Assembly (NCBI GenBank): GCA_020348985.1 | Contig: CP070761.1 | Location: 2,433,087 to 2,497,086, forward strand | Direction: 5' to 3' | Source: Candidatus Thorarchaeota archaeon | GTDB lineage: Archaea > Asgardarchaeota > Thorarchaeia > Thorarchaeales > Thorarchaeaceae | Length of the DNA: 64,000 nt | Shown here: one piece after another, positions 7,846 to 16,564 of the stretch | How the letters are laid out: every line of letters starts with the position of its first letter | How positions within the stretch are numbered: position 1 is the stretch's first letter | Translations under genes and position numbers: made by a program | The notes under the pieces: generated by a model | Told to the model about the DNA's origin: nothing | The model's database searches: none | Seen by the model: only the letters and a program-made list of their open reading frames with translations

Positions 7846-8856
7846 ATGCCGCGAATCTACTCAGAGTATTCGTGCTCATCAGAATCGACTATTGATGACT
7901 TCCGGTTACTGCTCGGTGGTGTTTGCGTGGACCCTATCGACAAGGGCATTCTTTGGGATATGAGAACCGACTGCAGACAGTCCTATCAGTCACTTGCTCG
8001 TAAGTACGGTCTTACTGCAAACGCTATCAGAGGACGAATCGACCGTCTCATCAAATCAGGCATAATCGAAGGATTCCAGGTCGTCCCAAGTCTGACAATG
8101 ATGATGGCAGACTTTGTTATTGCTTTGGTGACACCTGATGGTTCACACAATCCAGATGAACTGATTGAGAAAATAGGTCAACATCCAATGGTTCTGCAGC
8201 TTGCATACATGACCAATAACGATTGTTTCGTGTATGGAGAATACTCTGGAACCTCAGGACTCCACAAGCTTGGGGCATATCTTCGCGGGATTGATGGAGT
8301 ATCAGCCGTTCAATTGCACCCATTGATTACTGAGAGAGGTGGCAGACTAGAACTGAAGAATCATCACTTGCTCGTTCTGAAGGAGCTACGTGATGATGCC
8401 CGAATGTCTGTAGCAGAGATCGCAACCCGTACTGGACTTACTGCTAGAAGAGTCCGTTCAGCCATAGCTGATTTCACAGAGTCTGATGCCATTCGGTTCT
8501 CAATTCAGTGGGCTCTCAATGCTGGAGGCAGCAATGCATTCTTTGTCTTCACAAGCTGGGATGAAGAGAAGACGAACTTGCAAGGCATCGAAGAATGGCT
8601 CTCAACCAAGTTTCCGGAGGATTATTGGCTTTCGTTTGTGTCTGCTGTGGAACCTCTTATCATCAGCATATTCGTCGTACCGCATCTTTCCCAGTCAGCC
8701 GCAATTCAGAGAGAGGTCAGGAGTGCTCCCTTTGTCATAGAAGCACGGACCCTGCTTGTCTTTCCCTCAAGGAAGTTCCAAGGACTACGTCACGATTATC
8801 TTGATACTGTCTTGGCAGGCATTGGCGAAGACATGGGTGCTGAGAAAAGGGATTAG
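7846..8856 (+). CDS. Lrp/AsnC-like regulator with two HTH units (copy 2)
   Basis: About 336 residues, the paralogue of the regulator at 5939 with an extra ~25-residue N-terminal segment. The first HTH is DKGILWDMRTDCRQSYQSLARKYGLTANAI and the second is LLVLKELRDDARMSVAEIATRTGLTARRV, each followed by a ligand-type alpha/beta domain. A GTG at 7837 is also possible; ATG 7846 is chosen as the stronger codon. The regulator and the small protein next to it may have been duplicated together. Confidence 0.8.
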   Translation: MPRIYSEYSCSSESTIDDFRLLLGGVCVDPIDKGILWDMRTDCRQSYQSLARKYGLTANAIRGRIDRLIKSGIIEGFQVVPSLTMMMADFVIALVTPDGSHNPDELIEKIGQHPMVLQLAYMTNNDCFVYGEYSGTSGLHKLGAYLRGIDGVSAVQLHPLITERGGRLELKNHHLLVLKELRDDARMSVAEIATRTGLTARRVRSAIADFTESDAIRFSIQWALNAGGSNAFFVFTSWDEEKTNLQGIEEWLSTKFPEDYWLSFVSAVEPLIISIFVVPHLSQSAAIQREVRSAPFVIEARTLLVFPSRKFQGLRHDYLDTVLAGIGEDMGAEKRD

Positions 8857-9042
8857 CCTGACTGTTCCTGTTGGACTCGAACGTTGACGTCTCACATATG
8901 AAAGGATGCGATTTGTATCACAGGGTTTTATGAGATGAGAGTATGACTATCCAATTGAATGTTGACTGAAAGAGTTATACGGACTCATTTCTGACCCATT
9001 TTCCATTAGAGATGGGAAACATCAACTAGGTTGGCGATTGGA

Positions 9043-10317
9043 ATGCCTCAAACGGACTTTCCTTCAGTCCTGGAAATCAAAGATCCACTCCATGGGTATG
9101 TACACCTGAGTGAGTTGGAGAAATCGATTCTTGACCTGCGACTTACACAGAGACTGCGTGGGATAAAGTCGCCTTCAGGAGTACATTTGGTCTATCCTGG
9201 TGCAGACATTTCCTCGCTTGGTTTGCTTCTCGGGACGATGAATGTAACTCAGCTCTTTTTCGAGTATCTCGATGCTGAACTTGACGAAATAATCCGTGCT
9301 CGTCTTGCAGCAATGCTATTCGGGCTTGCGATTGGCCCATGGTCAAATGTTATGGAAGAGTATCTTACCGTGAGAGGATTGGACCGTACCAAAGTTGCCA
9401 AGTTAATTGTCACGAACTCCCAAGTTGGGGATATCATTAAGAAATCCACGTTATCCAAAAGCGAAGTAATCGAACTCCTAGATAAGGGAGTCCTCTTGAA
9501 AGGACTTCGAATCGATCTTCTCCATACGCCGATAAACCCGATACTTATTGACCGCTTGGAAAGAGATGCATACTTTGCTGGAGTTGAATATGCCCAGGTA
9601 GAGTATCGAAGGCTTTTCACAGAGACCAGAATCGCCAAGAACAAAGTTGCATTCTATCGCGGGTCCCTATTTACACTTGAATCGTATCTATCCGCAGGTA
9701 CGACAATGTTTGAGGCAGTTTATTATCACAAGACTGTGAGAGCGGGAGAACTCCTTCAACTGAGGATTCTTGACGAGGCCGGAGCTCACATCTTTCCATC
9801 TCCTGAGAAGGAAACTGAGGACTTCCTTAAATGCGATGACCTCACGATTACTGATATTCTTCTCAGAGTGCCCTCCGACGCCCCTCAAGAGTTTCAAAAT
9901 GCAGGCGAGCTCTTCGGAGACCTAAGGAAGAGGTATCTTCCAAAGATGGCTAGTCTTCGCGCAATCTCGGATGCTGAATTCCTAGAGAAGATCTCAACTC
10001 CCGATGGTCTTTTCTCCGTTGAGAGAGAGATCGCAGAGGGCTGCGATATCGATCCGAGCAATGTCTATGTTGATTTTCCCGATCGACCGTCCGTCAGCTA
10101 CTATCCCGGAAAGCTGCCGATTGATGACATTGTGCTATTCGAACGTGGCACAAAAGGTTACGAGTTCTGGCCATTGACAGAGATGAGTGAGATCGCTCGA
10201 AGCTTCACTCGGAGACTGAAACCAGTTAGAGTGTACACTACTCGAGGGTACAGGGCGAAGGTCAAGAAAGTTGCTGACAGTTTACTTGAAAGCGTTGACT
10301 ATCCAGGTTCACCATAG
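9043..10317 (+). CDS. SAMHD1/dNTPase-type HD-fold protein lacking the metal-binding residues
   Basis: The N-terminus IKDPLHGYVHLSELEKSIL, then LTQRLRGIKSPSGVHLVYPGA, is the clear signature of HD phosphohydrolases of the dGTPase/SAMHD1 group, and DRLERDAYFAGVEY matches the later conserved segment. But the usual HtRFEHSLGV is here DISSLGLLLGT (residues ~55-65), and the usual ALLHDIGHGPFSH is AMLFGLAIGPWSN (~90-102). Every His and Asp metal ligand in these motifs is gone. It is probably a non-catalytic nucleotide-binding or scaffold protein. The frame continues to TTG 9031; ATG 9043 is chosen. It is followed by the zinc-knuckle gene in the same direction. Confidence 0.75.
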   Translation: MPQTDFPSVLEIKDPLHGYVHLSELEKSILDLRLTQRLRGIKSPSGVHLVYPGADISSLGLLLGTMNVTQLFFEYLDAELDEIIRARLAAMLFGLAIGPWSNVMEEYLTVRGLDRTKVAKLIVTNSQVGDIIKKSTLSKSEVIELLDKGVLLKGLRIDLLHTPINPILIDRLERDAYFAGVEYAQVEYRRLFTETRIAKNKVAFYRGSLFTLESYLSAGTTMFEAVYYHKTVRAGELLQLRILDEAGAHIFPSPEKETEDFLKCDDLTITDILLRVPSDAPQEFQNAGELFGDLRKRYLPKMASLRAISDAEFLEKISTPDGLFSVEREIAEGCDIDPSNVYVDFPDRPSVSYYPGKLPIDDIVLFERGTKGYEFWPLTEMSEIARSFTRRLKPVRVYTTRGYRAKVKKVADSLLESVDYPGSP

Positions 10318-10410
10318 AAGACAGGTGTCCCCCGTGCACTCCAAGACGCACTTCCTATGGCATGAATCTTCTTAAGTATTGGAATCATCGTTTGCACTGG
10401 ACTTCGGTGA

Positions 10411-12693
10411 GTGGCAGTGTTCTCTTGCAAGAAGTGTGGCAACCCCTTATACATCAGAAGTGCCGAGCTCAAAGACCGCATTCTGAAGATGGAAGTCAGC
10501 TGCATTCGTGGTCATAAGACTGTCCGACGTTTGGCGGATCATCAAGCTCAGGATATGGCTGAGGACCTATTCGATCGAATCTTCGTCTGCGTTGAATGTG
10601 GCCTGAATATGACACAAATGGCCACTGAGATAGACGGCGAACAGGCCGAAAGCCTCTTTCTGTGCCCCATTCATGGTCCTCAGAAACGGGACTTCCCCTC
10701 CCAATTCTTGCCTGCTGTCAGTCTTTTGAGTGCTGATGTCGACGTTTCACAGTCCGTTGTTGACTCCTTCAGATGTTTGGATTGTGGACAAGTGTATGCA
10801 ATCAGTGACATCGTTGAGCGAGACCTCCACTACAAGATGGACGTACAGTGCCCAAACGGACACAAGAATCGGCGATACGTTGCTGTTGATGCTGAGGAGG
10901 ATCTGATGAAGACAATAATGCAACGCGTTGCGCACTGTGACAGATGCGGACTCCCTGGTCACATCACATCTGTAGGCGAGAAGTCCAAGATAGCAAGGTT
11001 GTATGCATCATGTCCCGTTCATGGTACCACAAAGAAAGATGTTGCATTGAGACTACTTCCAACGGTTCAAGAAGCTGTGAGCGAAATACCTGAAGATGCA
11101 ATAGTCAAAGGAATGCTTGTCTCATCAGATTGTAAACGACCTTTGGCGATAAGGGCAATAGAGCCGGATAAAGCCGGTTACAGGTTTAGAACGGCATGTC
11201 CTGGAAGGGGACAAACCACTTCCAGGACACTTCCGGTTAATTGGACCGAACTAGTCAGTAAAAGAATTGCAGCTGCTGTTCTGACTTGTAACGAATGTGG
11301 TCACCTCACTCACATGCAGGACATCAGGAAAGACAGAAAGAAGGTTGACTTCGAAATCGTCTGTCCAATCCATGGCGTCATGAAGAGATCAACGCCACCT
11401 GATGTCTTCGAACATATTTCTGCAGTCGAGCCGGAAATAGATAGGTTGCCGTCTGTGATACGATCTCTGAGCTGCGAGAGGTGCTCAATGCCAATTCATG
11501 TAAGAGATGTTGAAGACAGGCGTGGACTCACTGAACTGGACGGGGAGTGTAGGAATGGACACCGAGTAAGAAGGTTCTTTCCACAGAATCTCGATCAAGG
11601 AACTCTAGTGGACCTCTACAAGAATCTCTACAGATGCCCTGAATGTTATGACCAGCTCGACCTAGTCTACGCAGAACCTCAGGGAAGGGAGTCTCGGGTT
11701 GTCCTTCTTTGTCCTGTGCATGGCAAGTACGTTCTGGACATCCCTCACGATCATGCAAAAGCAATGGAAACCGCATATGATGAGCTTGAGGCTGACAAAG
11801 TCACCCCTCCTGTTGAGGCACCTCCCCATGAGAAGGCTACTGTGATTGAGTCCGAGGCTGACAGTCCCGAGACCCCTGAGGATGACGTCGTAGTCTATCG
11901 AGGCTGCGAAGTCGTAGGCGGCAAATTCGATTACAAGGTAAAAGTCGTCAACGACAGTGGTTATGTCATAACGAATGTCACAGTAAGCATTGTAGCCTAT
12001 CCGAAGGATTGTCTCGAAACAGGCGGCGAGACCGTGAAGACTATCTCGCGAATTGAGATTGACGGATTTCGAAGTCCGTCGTTTACGTTCTTCCCAACAA
12101 AGGACTGTGTGCAGGGCAAGATTGTCGCCACGGCGTCCTACATTGACTTTCGAGACCAGCTACATACTTTGCAGGTGGAGCCGTTTATCATTAGGTCTGT
12201 GTGCGATCTACTCAAACCGATGGAGGCGACGAGCAAGCAGTTCGATTTGGTACTAAGCAATCTTACGCGAACGGAACAAGAGCAGGCTCTTGACTGGAAT
12301 GCTCAGATTCTCTTCACCAAAGCAGAGAAGCTACTTCCTGCAAAGAACTTCCACATAGTAGATTCAGATGAGAAGATTGTTGGTGGGCAGTTTATCGGAA
12401 CAATACGCGGCTATGCTGAAGGCAAGTACACAGGCAAGAAAGTTGCAGTCATATTCATGATTACCGGACCCGAAATCGGGAGACATGCGACAGTCAAGGT
12501 CGAGGCACTAGGTGAAGATATCGCAATGCTGCCTACTACGATAGACGAGCTTGCCGAAACTATCGATTCGTGGATTTGCCTTAGATGCGGTGCTCCTTTG
12601 GCACCCGAAGAAGTTGATGAATTGGGTCAACGTGAACCAATCAGATGTCGGTACTGTGCTCACACACTCACCATTGCGCTTTACCTGCAATGA
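10411..12693 (+). CDS. Large protein with four tandem double zinc-knuckle repeats
   Basis: A 760-residue protein of unknown function. Four ~100-residue repeats (about 6-100, 122-215, 236-330, 354-445) each carry a first knuckle (CxxC ... CxxGHKxxR) and a second (CxxCG ... CPxHG). The third repeat has lost part of its first knuckle (SSDCKRPL, CPGRG). An acidic, Pro-rich linker follows (~460-495), then a beta domain (FDYKVKVVNDSGYVITNVTV), a mixed domain with two hydrophobic strands, and a C-terminal CxxC/CxxC ribbon (CLRCGAPL, CRYCAHTL). It starts at GTG 10411 or GTG 10417. The last 26 bases overlap the convergent DUF2461 gene. Confidence 0.8.
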   Translation: MAVFSCKKCGNPLYIRSAELKDRILKMEVSCIRGHKTVRRLADHQAQDMAEDLFDRIFVCVECGLNMTQMATEIDGEQAESLFLCPIHGPQKRDFPSQFLPAVSLLSADVDVSQSVVDSFRCLDCGQVYAISDIVERDLHYKMDVQCPNGHKNRRYVAVDAEEDLMKTIMQRVAHCDRCGLPGHITSVGEKSKIARLYASCPVHGTTKKDVALRLLPTVQEAVSEIPEDAIVKGMLVSSDCKRPLAIRAIEPDKAGYRFRTACPGRGQTTSRTLPVNWTELVSKRIAAAVLTCNECGHLTHMQDIRKDRKKVDFEIVCPIHGVMKRSTPPDVFEHISAVEPEIDRLPSVIRSLSCERCSMPIHVRDVEDRRGLTELDGECRNGHRVRRFFPQNLDQGTLVDLYKNLYRCPECYDQLDLVYAEPQGRESRVVLLCPVHGKYVLDIPHDHAKAMETAYDELEADKVTPPVEAPPHEKATVIESEADSPETPEDDVVVYRGCEVVGGKFDYKVKVVNDSGYVITNVTVSIVAYPKDCLETGGETVKTISRIEIDGFRSPSFTFFPTKDCVQGKIVATASYIDFRDQLHTLQVEPFIIRSVCDLLKPMEATSKQFDLVLSNLTRTEQEQALDWNAQILFTKAEKLLPAKNFHIVDSDEKIVGGQFIGTIRGYAEGKYTGKKVAVIFMITGPEIGRHATVKVEALGEDIAMLPTTIDELAETIDSWICLRCGAPLAPEEVDELGQREPIRCRYCAHTLTIALYLQ

Positions 12694-13384
12694 GCTTGTT
12701 CAGCCACTTGTAGATCGGAGTCATCTTCTTGCACTGCTCAAATACCTCATCGACAAGATCCGGTCTAGTCAAGACTGGTTTCTGGATACTCGGTCCAATT
12801 GAGTAGAGGCCATTATACTTCAGCAGAGCCGCTCGTTTGTGGTCCGGATCGTAGCCTCCTGGCACTTTCTTGAAGTGTTCCTTCCCGACTGTATAGCCTT
12901 CTTTCGAGCTGACCTTCGAGACCGCCTTCTCTAGAGCAGGACCCATTATCTCGTGATCGACAGCCTCCCTGTATGTCGCAAGAAGCGGCTTTGGGAAGAC
13001 ATGAAGTCCACCATAGATGCCCCCTTCCTCAGAAGACATCCAGAACATAAATCCAGGATTCTCCGTCTTCTTTCCAATTCCTTCCCAGAATATCGTCCTA
13101 AGATAATCGTAGTATGGGCGTTTGTCTTTGCTGAACCTAATGTCGCGGTAGATTCTCATTATTGATCCTCTGCCGCCGGTACTAGTGTCGTACTCAAGTC
13201 CTTCTGAGATAGTCCTGAGCTTCCTTCCTAAGGTAGAAACAAATGATTGTGCTGGCTTTAGAACATATTCCTGGTAATCACCTTTGTGTTCATTGAACCA
13301 TTCTCGTTCATTATTCCTACCTAGTTCCTTGAAGAACAAGAGTGCCTTCTTTGGAAACCCCTCGAAAGGTTCTGATTCTGTCAT
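12668..13384 (-). CDS. DUF2461 family protein
   Basis: A protein of ~238 residues matching the DUF2461 (TIGR02453) pattern: FPKKALLFFKELGRNNEREWFNEHK, then RIYRDIRFSKDKRPYYDYL, GGIYGGLHVF and GYDPDHKRAALLKYNGLY. The biochemical role of this family is not known. The frame reaches TTG 13405, but ATG 13384 with GAGG upstream gives the usual family N-terminus. It directly follows ubiX on the same strand and its 3' end overlaps the convergent zinc-knuckle gene. Confidence 0.85.
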   Translation of the reverse strand: MTESEPFEGFPKKALLFFKELGRNNEREWFNEHKGDYQEYVLKPAQSFVSTLGRKLRTISEGLEYDTSTGGRGSIMRIYRDIRFSKDKRPYYDYLRTIFWEGIGKKTENPGFMFWMSSEEGGIYGGLHVFPKPLLATYREAVDHEIMGPALEKAVSKVSSKEGYTVGKEHFKKVPGGYDPDHKRAALLKYNGLYSIGPSIQKPVLTRPDLVDEVFEQCKKMTPIYKWLNKLIAGKAQW

Positions 13385-13405
13385 TAACTGTCGTCCTCGA
13401 CCCAA

Positions 13406-13972
13406 TTAATCGCCAATCCATTCAATAGAGGTTTGCTTTCGGGCATCTAGGTGGGTCATTATCCTATCTACTATAGAATCAACAAGGTCATCGACAGTCT
13501 TCGGTTTGTGCCAGAAAGCTGGGCTTGCAGGTATGATAGTCGCGCCTGCTTCGGTAACAGCAGCCATGTTGCGGATGTGTATCAGATTAAGGGGGGTCTC
13601 ACGTGGAACTAGAACAAGTCTTCTTCTTTCCTTCAAGCTGCAGTCCGCGGCCCTAACGACAAGATTGTCCGCGTAGCCATGCGCAATGCCAGCCAGTGTC
13701 TTCATGGTACATGGAACCACAACCATTGCATCGAGGTGAAAGCTACCGCTGGATGGGCTTGCTGCCATATCGTCCTCATCATAGACTTTGTCAACTTCCT
13801 TGGCTAGATCTGCTCTCGTCATGCCTAGCTCGTAACCAAGGGTCTTTTCCCCCCACTTTGTCACAATGAGGTGGACCTCATGGCCTTCTTTTTTCAGTGC
13901 TCTGAGCAAGCGGACTCCATAGATTGCTCCGCTCGCGCCTGTAATGCAGAGCAGAAATCGCTTTGATGACAT
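13406..13972 (-). CDS. ubiX: Flavin prenyltransferase UbiX
   Basis: Makes the prenylated FMN cofactor used by UbiD-type decarboxylases, from FMN and dimethylallyl phosphate. The 188 residues contain the FMN-binding ITGASGAIYGVRLLRAL at the N-terminus, the PSSGSFHLDAMVVVPCTMKTLAGIAHGYADNL core and RRLVLVPRETPLNLIHIRNM, all typical. No UbiD partner is in the window. The next gene downstream (DUF2461) starts within a few bases, so the two are likely an operon. Confidence 0.93.
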   Translation of the reverse strand: MSSKRFLLCITGASGAIYGVRLLRALKKEGHEVHLIVTKWGEKTLGYELGMTRADLAKEVDKVYDEDDMAASPSSGSFHLDAMVVVPCTMKTLAGIAHGYADNLVVRAADCSLKERRRLVLVPRETPLNLIHIRNMAAVTEAGATIIPASPAFWHKPKTVDDLVDSIVDRIMTHLDARKQTSIEWIGD

Positions 13973-14054
13973 GGTGATTTCCGGACATCACAGGAACTTC
14001 CAATGCATATGACTTCTACCTTTTGCCCATTTGATTGGTCTTAGAGCACAAGGA

Positions 14055-15896
14055 CTAGAATAGGAAAGATAGAATGATTGATAGAAGGATGACGGCAGAC
14101 CCAGTTAGTTTGCCCTCTTTCTTGGCAATCTCCCAAGCCTCGACAATGTCTGCGGTGAGTGTGTCAAATCCCTTTGCTCCGAATGTTCTTAGATTTTGCA
14201 CCAGCCCCTTCCCGATTCCTATCTGACTCGGCACAGCTTTCTGTCGGGCAGTTTCAACGGTGGATCGAATAGCTTCGACTACAATTTCTTTGTGATGCCT
14301 TCCAACAGGTGGATATCCTCTGCTGGAGAGAGAAATTGCATTCACAATGTGTGTATCGGTCGTAGTCACTTCAGAAGACACAAACCCCATCGACTCAAGC
14401 ATCCCAATGATTTCCTCTCTCATCCCTGGTTCCATGTTGTTCCCGTCGATTGACACAAGCGCTGAGTCAACTTTGCCTCTTCTCACGACTAGGACGCAGA
14501 TACCCCCTGGACCGATTCCCTCTTGTTTAGAAATAGAGTCAATCGACTGTCTATGAAATCCTATGGAGAACCTGGAGGCTTGCATCGCGAATCCATCAGA
14601 GACGGCATTGGCTACTGACTCTACATACTTGGCTGCATCAGGGTCTCCCGGCATTACGGAGACTGCGGTGTCATCAATACAGTTGTGAGCATCAGCTATT
14701 GCCACGGTGCCAACAACGCCAGTTCTCTCCTTGACCGCCTTGATAGCTTCCTGAGCTACTTCCAACGCAATATCATCAGTGAATTCCGGAGCACTTGTTG
14801 TGATTGCGAGAACATCGTTTCTGGCGAATATCGTCCACACCTTGAACTTGCTACTGCTGCTCCAGAGCGGTCCTGCGGACTTTTCAGTGACTTCCGTTTC
14901 TCGGAGGAGTCTATCTATCTCATCAAGAATAGCAGGGATGTCATCCTTCGTTGTTAGATTCTGATGGTGCGTGCATGTGCCATGAAGGACCATGGCAGGA
15001 ATGCCATGAGTCGATTCTATGTGGTCAATGACTATTGATGGGAGCTCGCTGCTTCCCAGGTCTCTGAAGGGACCCGGATGAATATGCAGTATGGCCACTG
15101 CCCCGGAGATATTACGTTCACTCTTGAAGACGACCACATCAACTGGAATGTCCTGTTCGACTGCAATCTGCGTCAAGAGCTTCTCAAATGGCTCTGAATT
15201 GTCACAAAGATAGTCATGCCCAAAGGCTCTCAGTAGAGCTGGACCGTTTATGCCAAGGTCTCTCTCGAACGGGACGCTGACCGCCAAGAAGACGCGACGA
15301 ACAGCGTATGATGACAGAATGATGAGTCCAATAACAGGTATAGGCCAAAAGACGGATAGTCCAAGAATGAACCAACCAATGTAAGCAAGCAGAGTGACTG
15401 TCATCAGCCATGTCAATGCTGGCAGCGAAGCAGACAGGAAATTCCGAATGATATGGCGGTCGCTAAGACCTGTAACAAGGAATGACGCCAGCATATATGA
15501 GAGTCCGAGGCCAAGAAGCATCAACCTCGGCTCGAAGTAGATCGTATCAAACAAGAAGTCAATAATCCCACCAATCAGGCCCAAGACGAACCAAATCAAG
15601 ATTGCATATTGGACAACTCCAGCAGTTCTACGGAGGTCTAAGGGGGATTCTCTTACCCGAACTGCTGCATAGAGCAATCCGGTTCCTAGAATTGATGGAA
15701 CTGCAAGTGTAATCAAGTAGAACGCAAATAACGACAGGTCACCAAATCTGGCCCATCGAAGCGCCGCAAGTGCCACACCGAAGAGTATGACTGAAAGGAC
15801 TATTCGAATGACAATGCCTTTCATTGTAGGTAGTTGCCATACCTTCGAATAGAGTCTGACAGTTTCTTTGACTTTCGCCTTCTCTCCCAAGGGCAC
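14055..15896 (-). CDS. DUF2070 family membrane protein
   Basis: A 613-residue protein with about seven N-terminal membrane segments (residues ~28-225) followed by a large soluble domain. The soluble part contains ISGAVAILHIHPGPFRDLGSSELPS and MVLHGTCTHHQNLTT, the His-rich signature of the archaeal DUF2070 family, and ends in a hydrophobic tail (SAVILLSIILSFLF). The His/Asp-rich motifs suggest metal binding, but no activity is established. Start is GTG 15896 behind AGGTG. It is divergent from the PadR gene, with which it shares a ~130-base control region. Confidence 0.85.
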   Translation of the reverse strand: MPLGEKAKVKETVRLYSKVWQLPTMKGIVIRIVLSVILFGVALAALRWARFGDLSLFAFYLITLAVPSILGTGLLYAAVRVRESPLDLRRTAGVVQYAILIWFVLGLIGGIIDFLFDTIYFEPRLMLLGLGLSYMLASFLVTGLSDRHIIRNFLSASLPALTWLMTVTLLAYIGWFILGLSVFWPIPVIGLIILSSYAVRRVFLAVSVPFERDLGINGPALLRAFGHDYLCDNSEPFEKLLTQIAVEQDIPVDVVVFKSERNISGAVAILHIHPGPFRDLGSSELPSIVIDHIESTHGIPAMVLHGTCTHHQNLTTKDDIPAILDEIDRLLRETEVTEKSAGPLWSSSSKFKVWTIFARNDVLAITTSAPEFTDDIALEVAQEAIKAVKERTGVVGTVAIADAHNCIDDTAVSVMPGDPDAAKYVESVANAVSDGFAMQASRFSIGFHRQSIDSISKQEGIGPGGICVLVVRRGKVDSALVSIDGNNMEPGMREEIIGMLESMGFVSSEVTTTDTHIVNAISLSSRGYPPVGRHHKEIVVEAIRSTVETARQKAVPSQIGIGKGLVQNLRTFGAKGFDTLTADIVEAWEIAKKEGKLTGSAVILLSIILSFLF

Positions 15897-15977
15897 TCCA
15901 CCTGAAAGGTTCCTCTACCGCTGGTCCTTGACGTCTTATCAAGATTGTCAAAGGAAGGTTTCTCACCTATATGAGAA

Positions 15978-16010
15978 GCTTTATATCGCATTCGATATCA
16001 CATTCGATAT
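15978..16010 (+). promoter_or_regulatory. TATA box overlapped by a PadR-type operator
   Basis: TTTATAT at 15980-15986 is a good archaeal TATA box. Overlapping it, ATATCG-CATT-CGATAT (15983-15998) is a perfect 6-4-6 inverted repeat, and a third half-site CGATAT lies at 16005-16010 behind a repeated CATT. A repressor bound here would block TBP, so autorepression by the PadR protein encoded next is a natural inference. Confidence 0.65.
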
Positions 16011-16032
16011 AACTGAAGAAGGAATGGGCTCG

Positions 16033-16560
16033 ATGAATGTTAGCGAATGCGATGAAGATGTAAGAATGCCTCACACAATACCACGTGGGCTACTTCGTCT
16101 CATTGTTATGACGCTGCTGAAGGACCAAGACATGACTGGATCTGAAATAATGGATACACTTGCCAAACGTCACGGAGGCAAGTGGAGACCTAGTCCTGGT
16201 TCAATCTACCCCTTATTGGAGTCACTTAGTGAGAAAGGACTCATCGAGGTAGTTGGTACGGAAGGCCGCAGCAAGACATATGGCCTGACAGAGGTTGGAA
16301 AAGCACACATCAAGGCTGCGATTAGTCGTAAGGGCGACTTTGAGCACAAAGCCAGACTAGGTCGAAGCCTATGGCTCAACCTTCTTGAGCCAGGTCATAG
16401 AGCACACTTCTTCGTTTCAGGAATGAACGCCACTCTGGAGCTTCTAGGCGAGCTTGTTCCAGAACTGAGTCCTGCTCAGAAAAGCAAGATATATGATCGC
16501 CTAGGGAAACTTGCAGAGAAGCTCGGCAATCTTCAAACTCACTTCAAGACAGGAGCATAG
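16033..16560 (+). CDS. PadR-family transcriptional regulator
   Basis: A winged-helix repressor of ~175 residues. The HTH runs through RGLLRLIVMTLLKDQDMTGSEIMDTLAKRHGGKWRPSPGSIYPLLESLSEKGLIE, with the PadR hallmark PSPGSIYPLL, followed by a C-terminal dimerisation helix. In-frame ATGs at 16024 and 16033 are both possible. It lies four bases before a two-gene ABC exporter, so it probably controls export of a compound that acts as its inducer, as known for other PadR-linked transporters. Confidence 0.9.
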   Translation: MNVSECDEDVRMPHTIPRGLLRLIVMTLLKDQDMTGSEIMDTLAKRHGGKWRPSPGSIYPLLESLSEKGLIEVVGTEGRSKTYGLTEVGKAHIKAAISRKGDFEHKARLGRSLWLNLLEPGHRAHFFVSGMNATLELLGELVPELSPAQKSKIYDRLGKLAEKLGNLQTHFKTGA

Positions 16561-16564
16561 AGAC

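Noticed and set aside
15978..16010. CATTCGATAT repeats as a possible short tandem repeat array
   Set aside because: Only two and a half units, placed exactly at the TATA box of the PadR gene; better explained as an operator.
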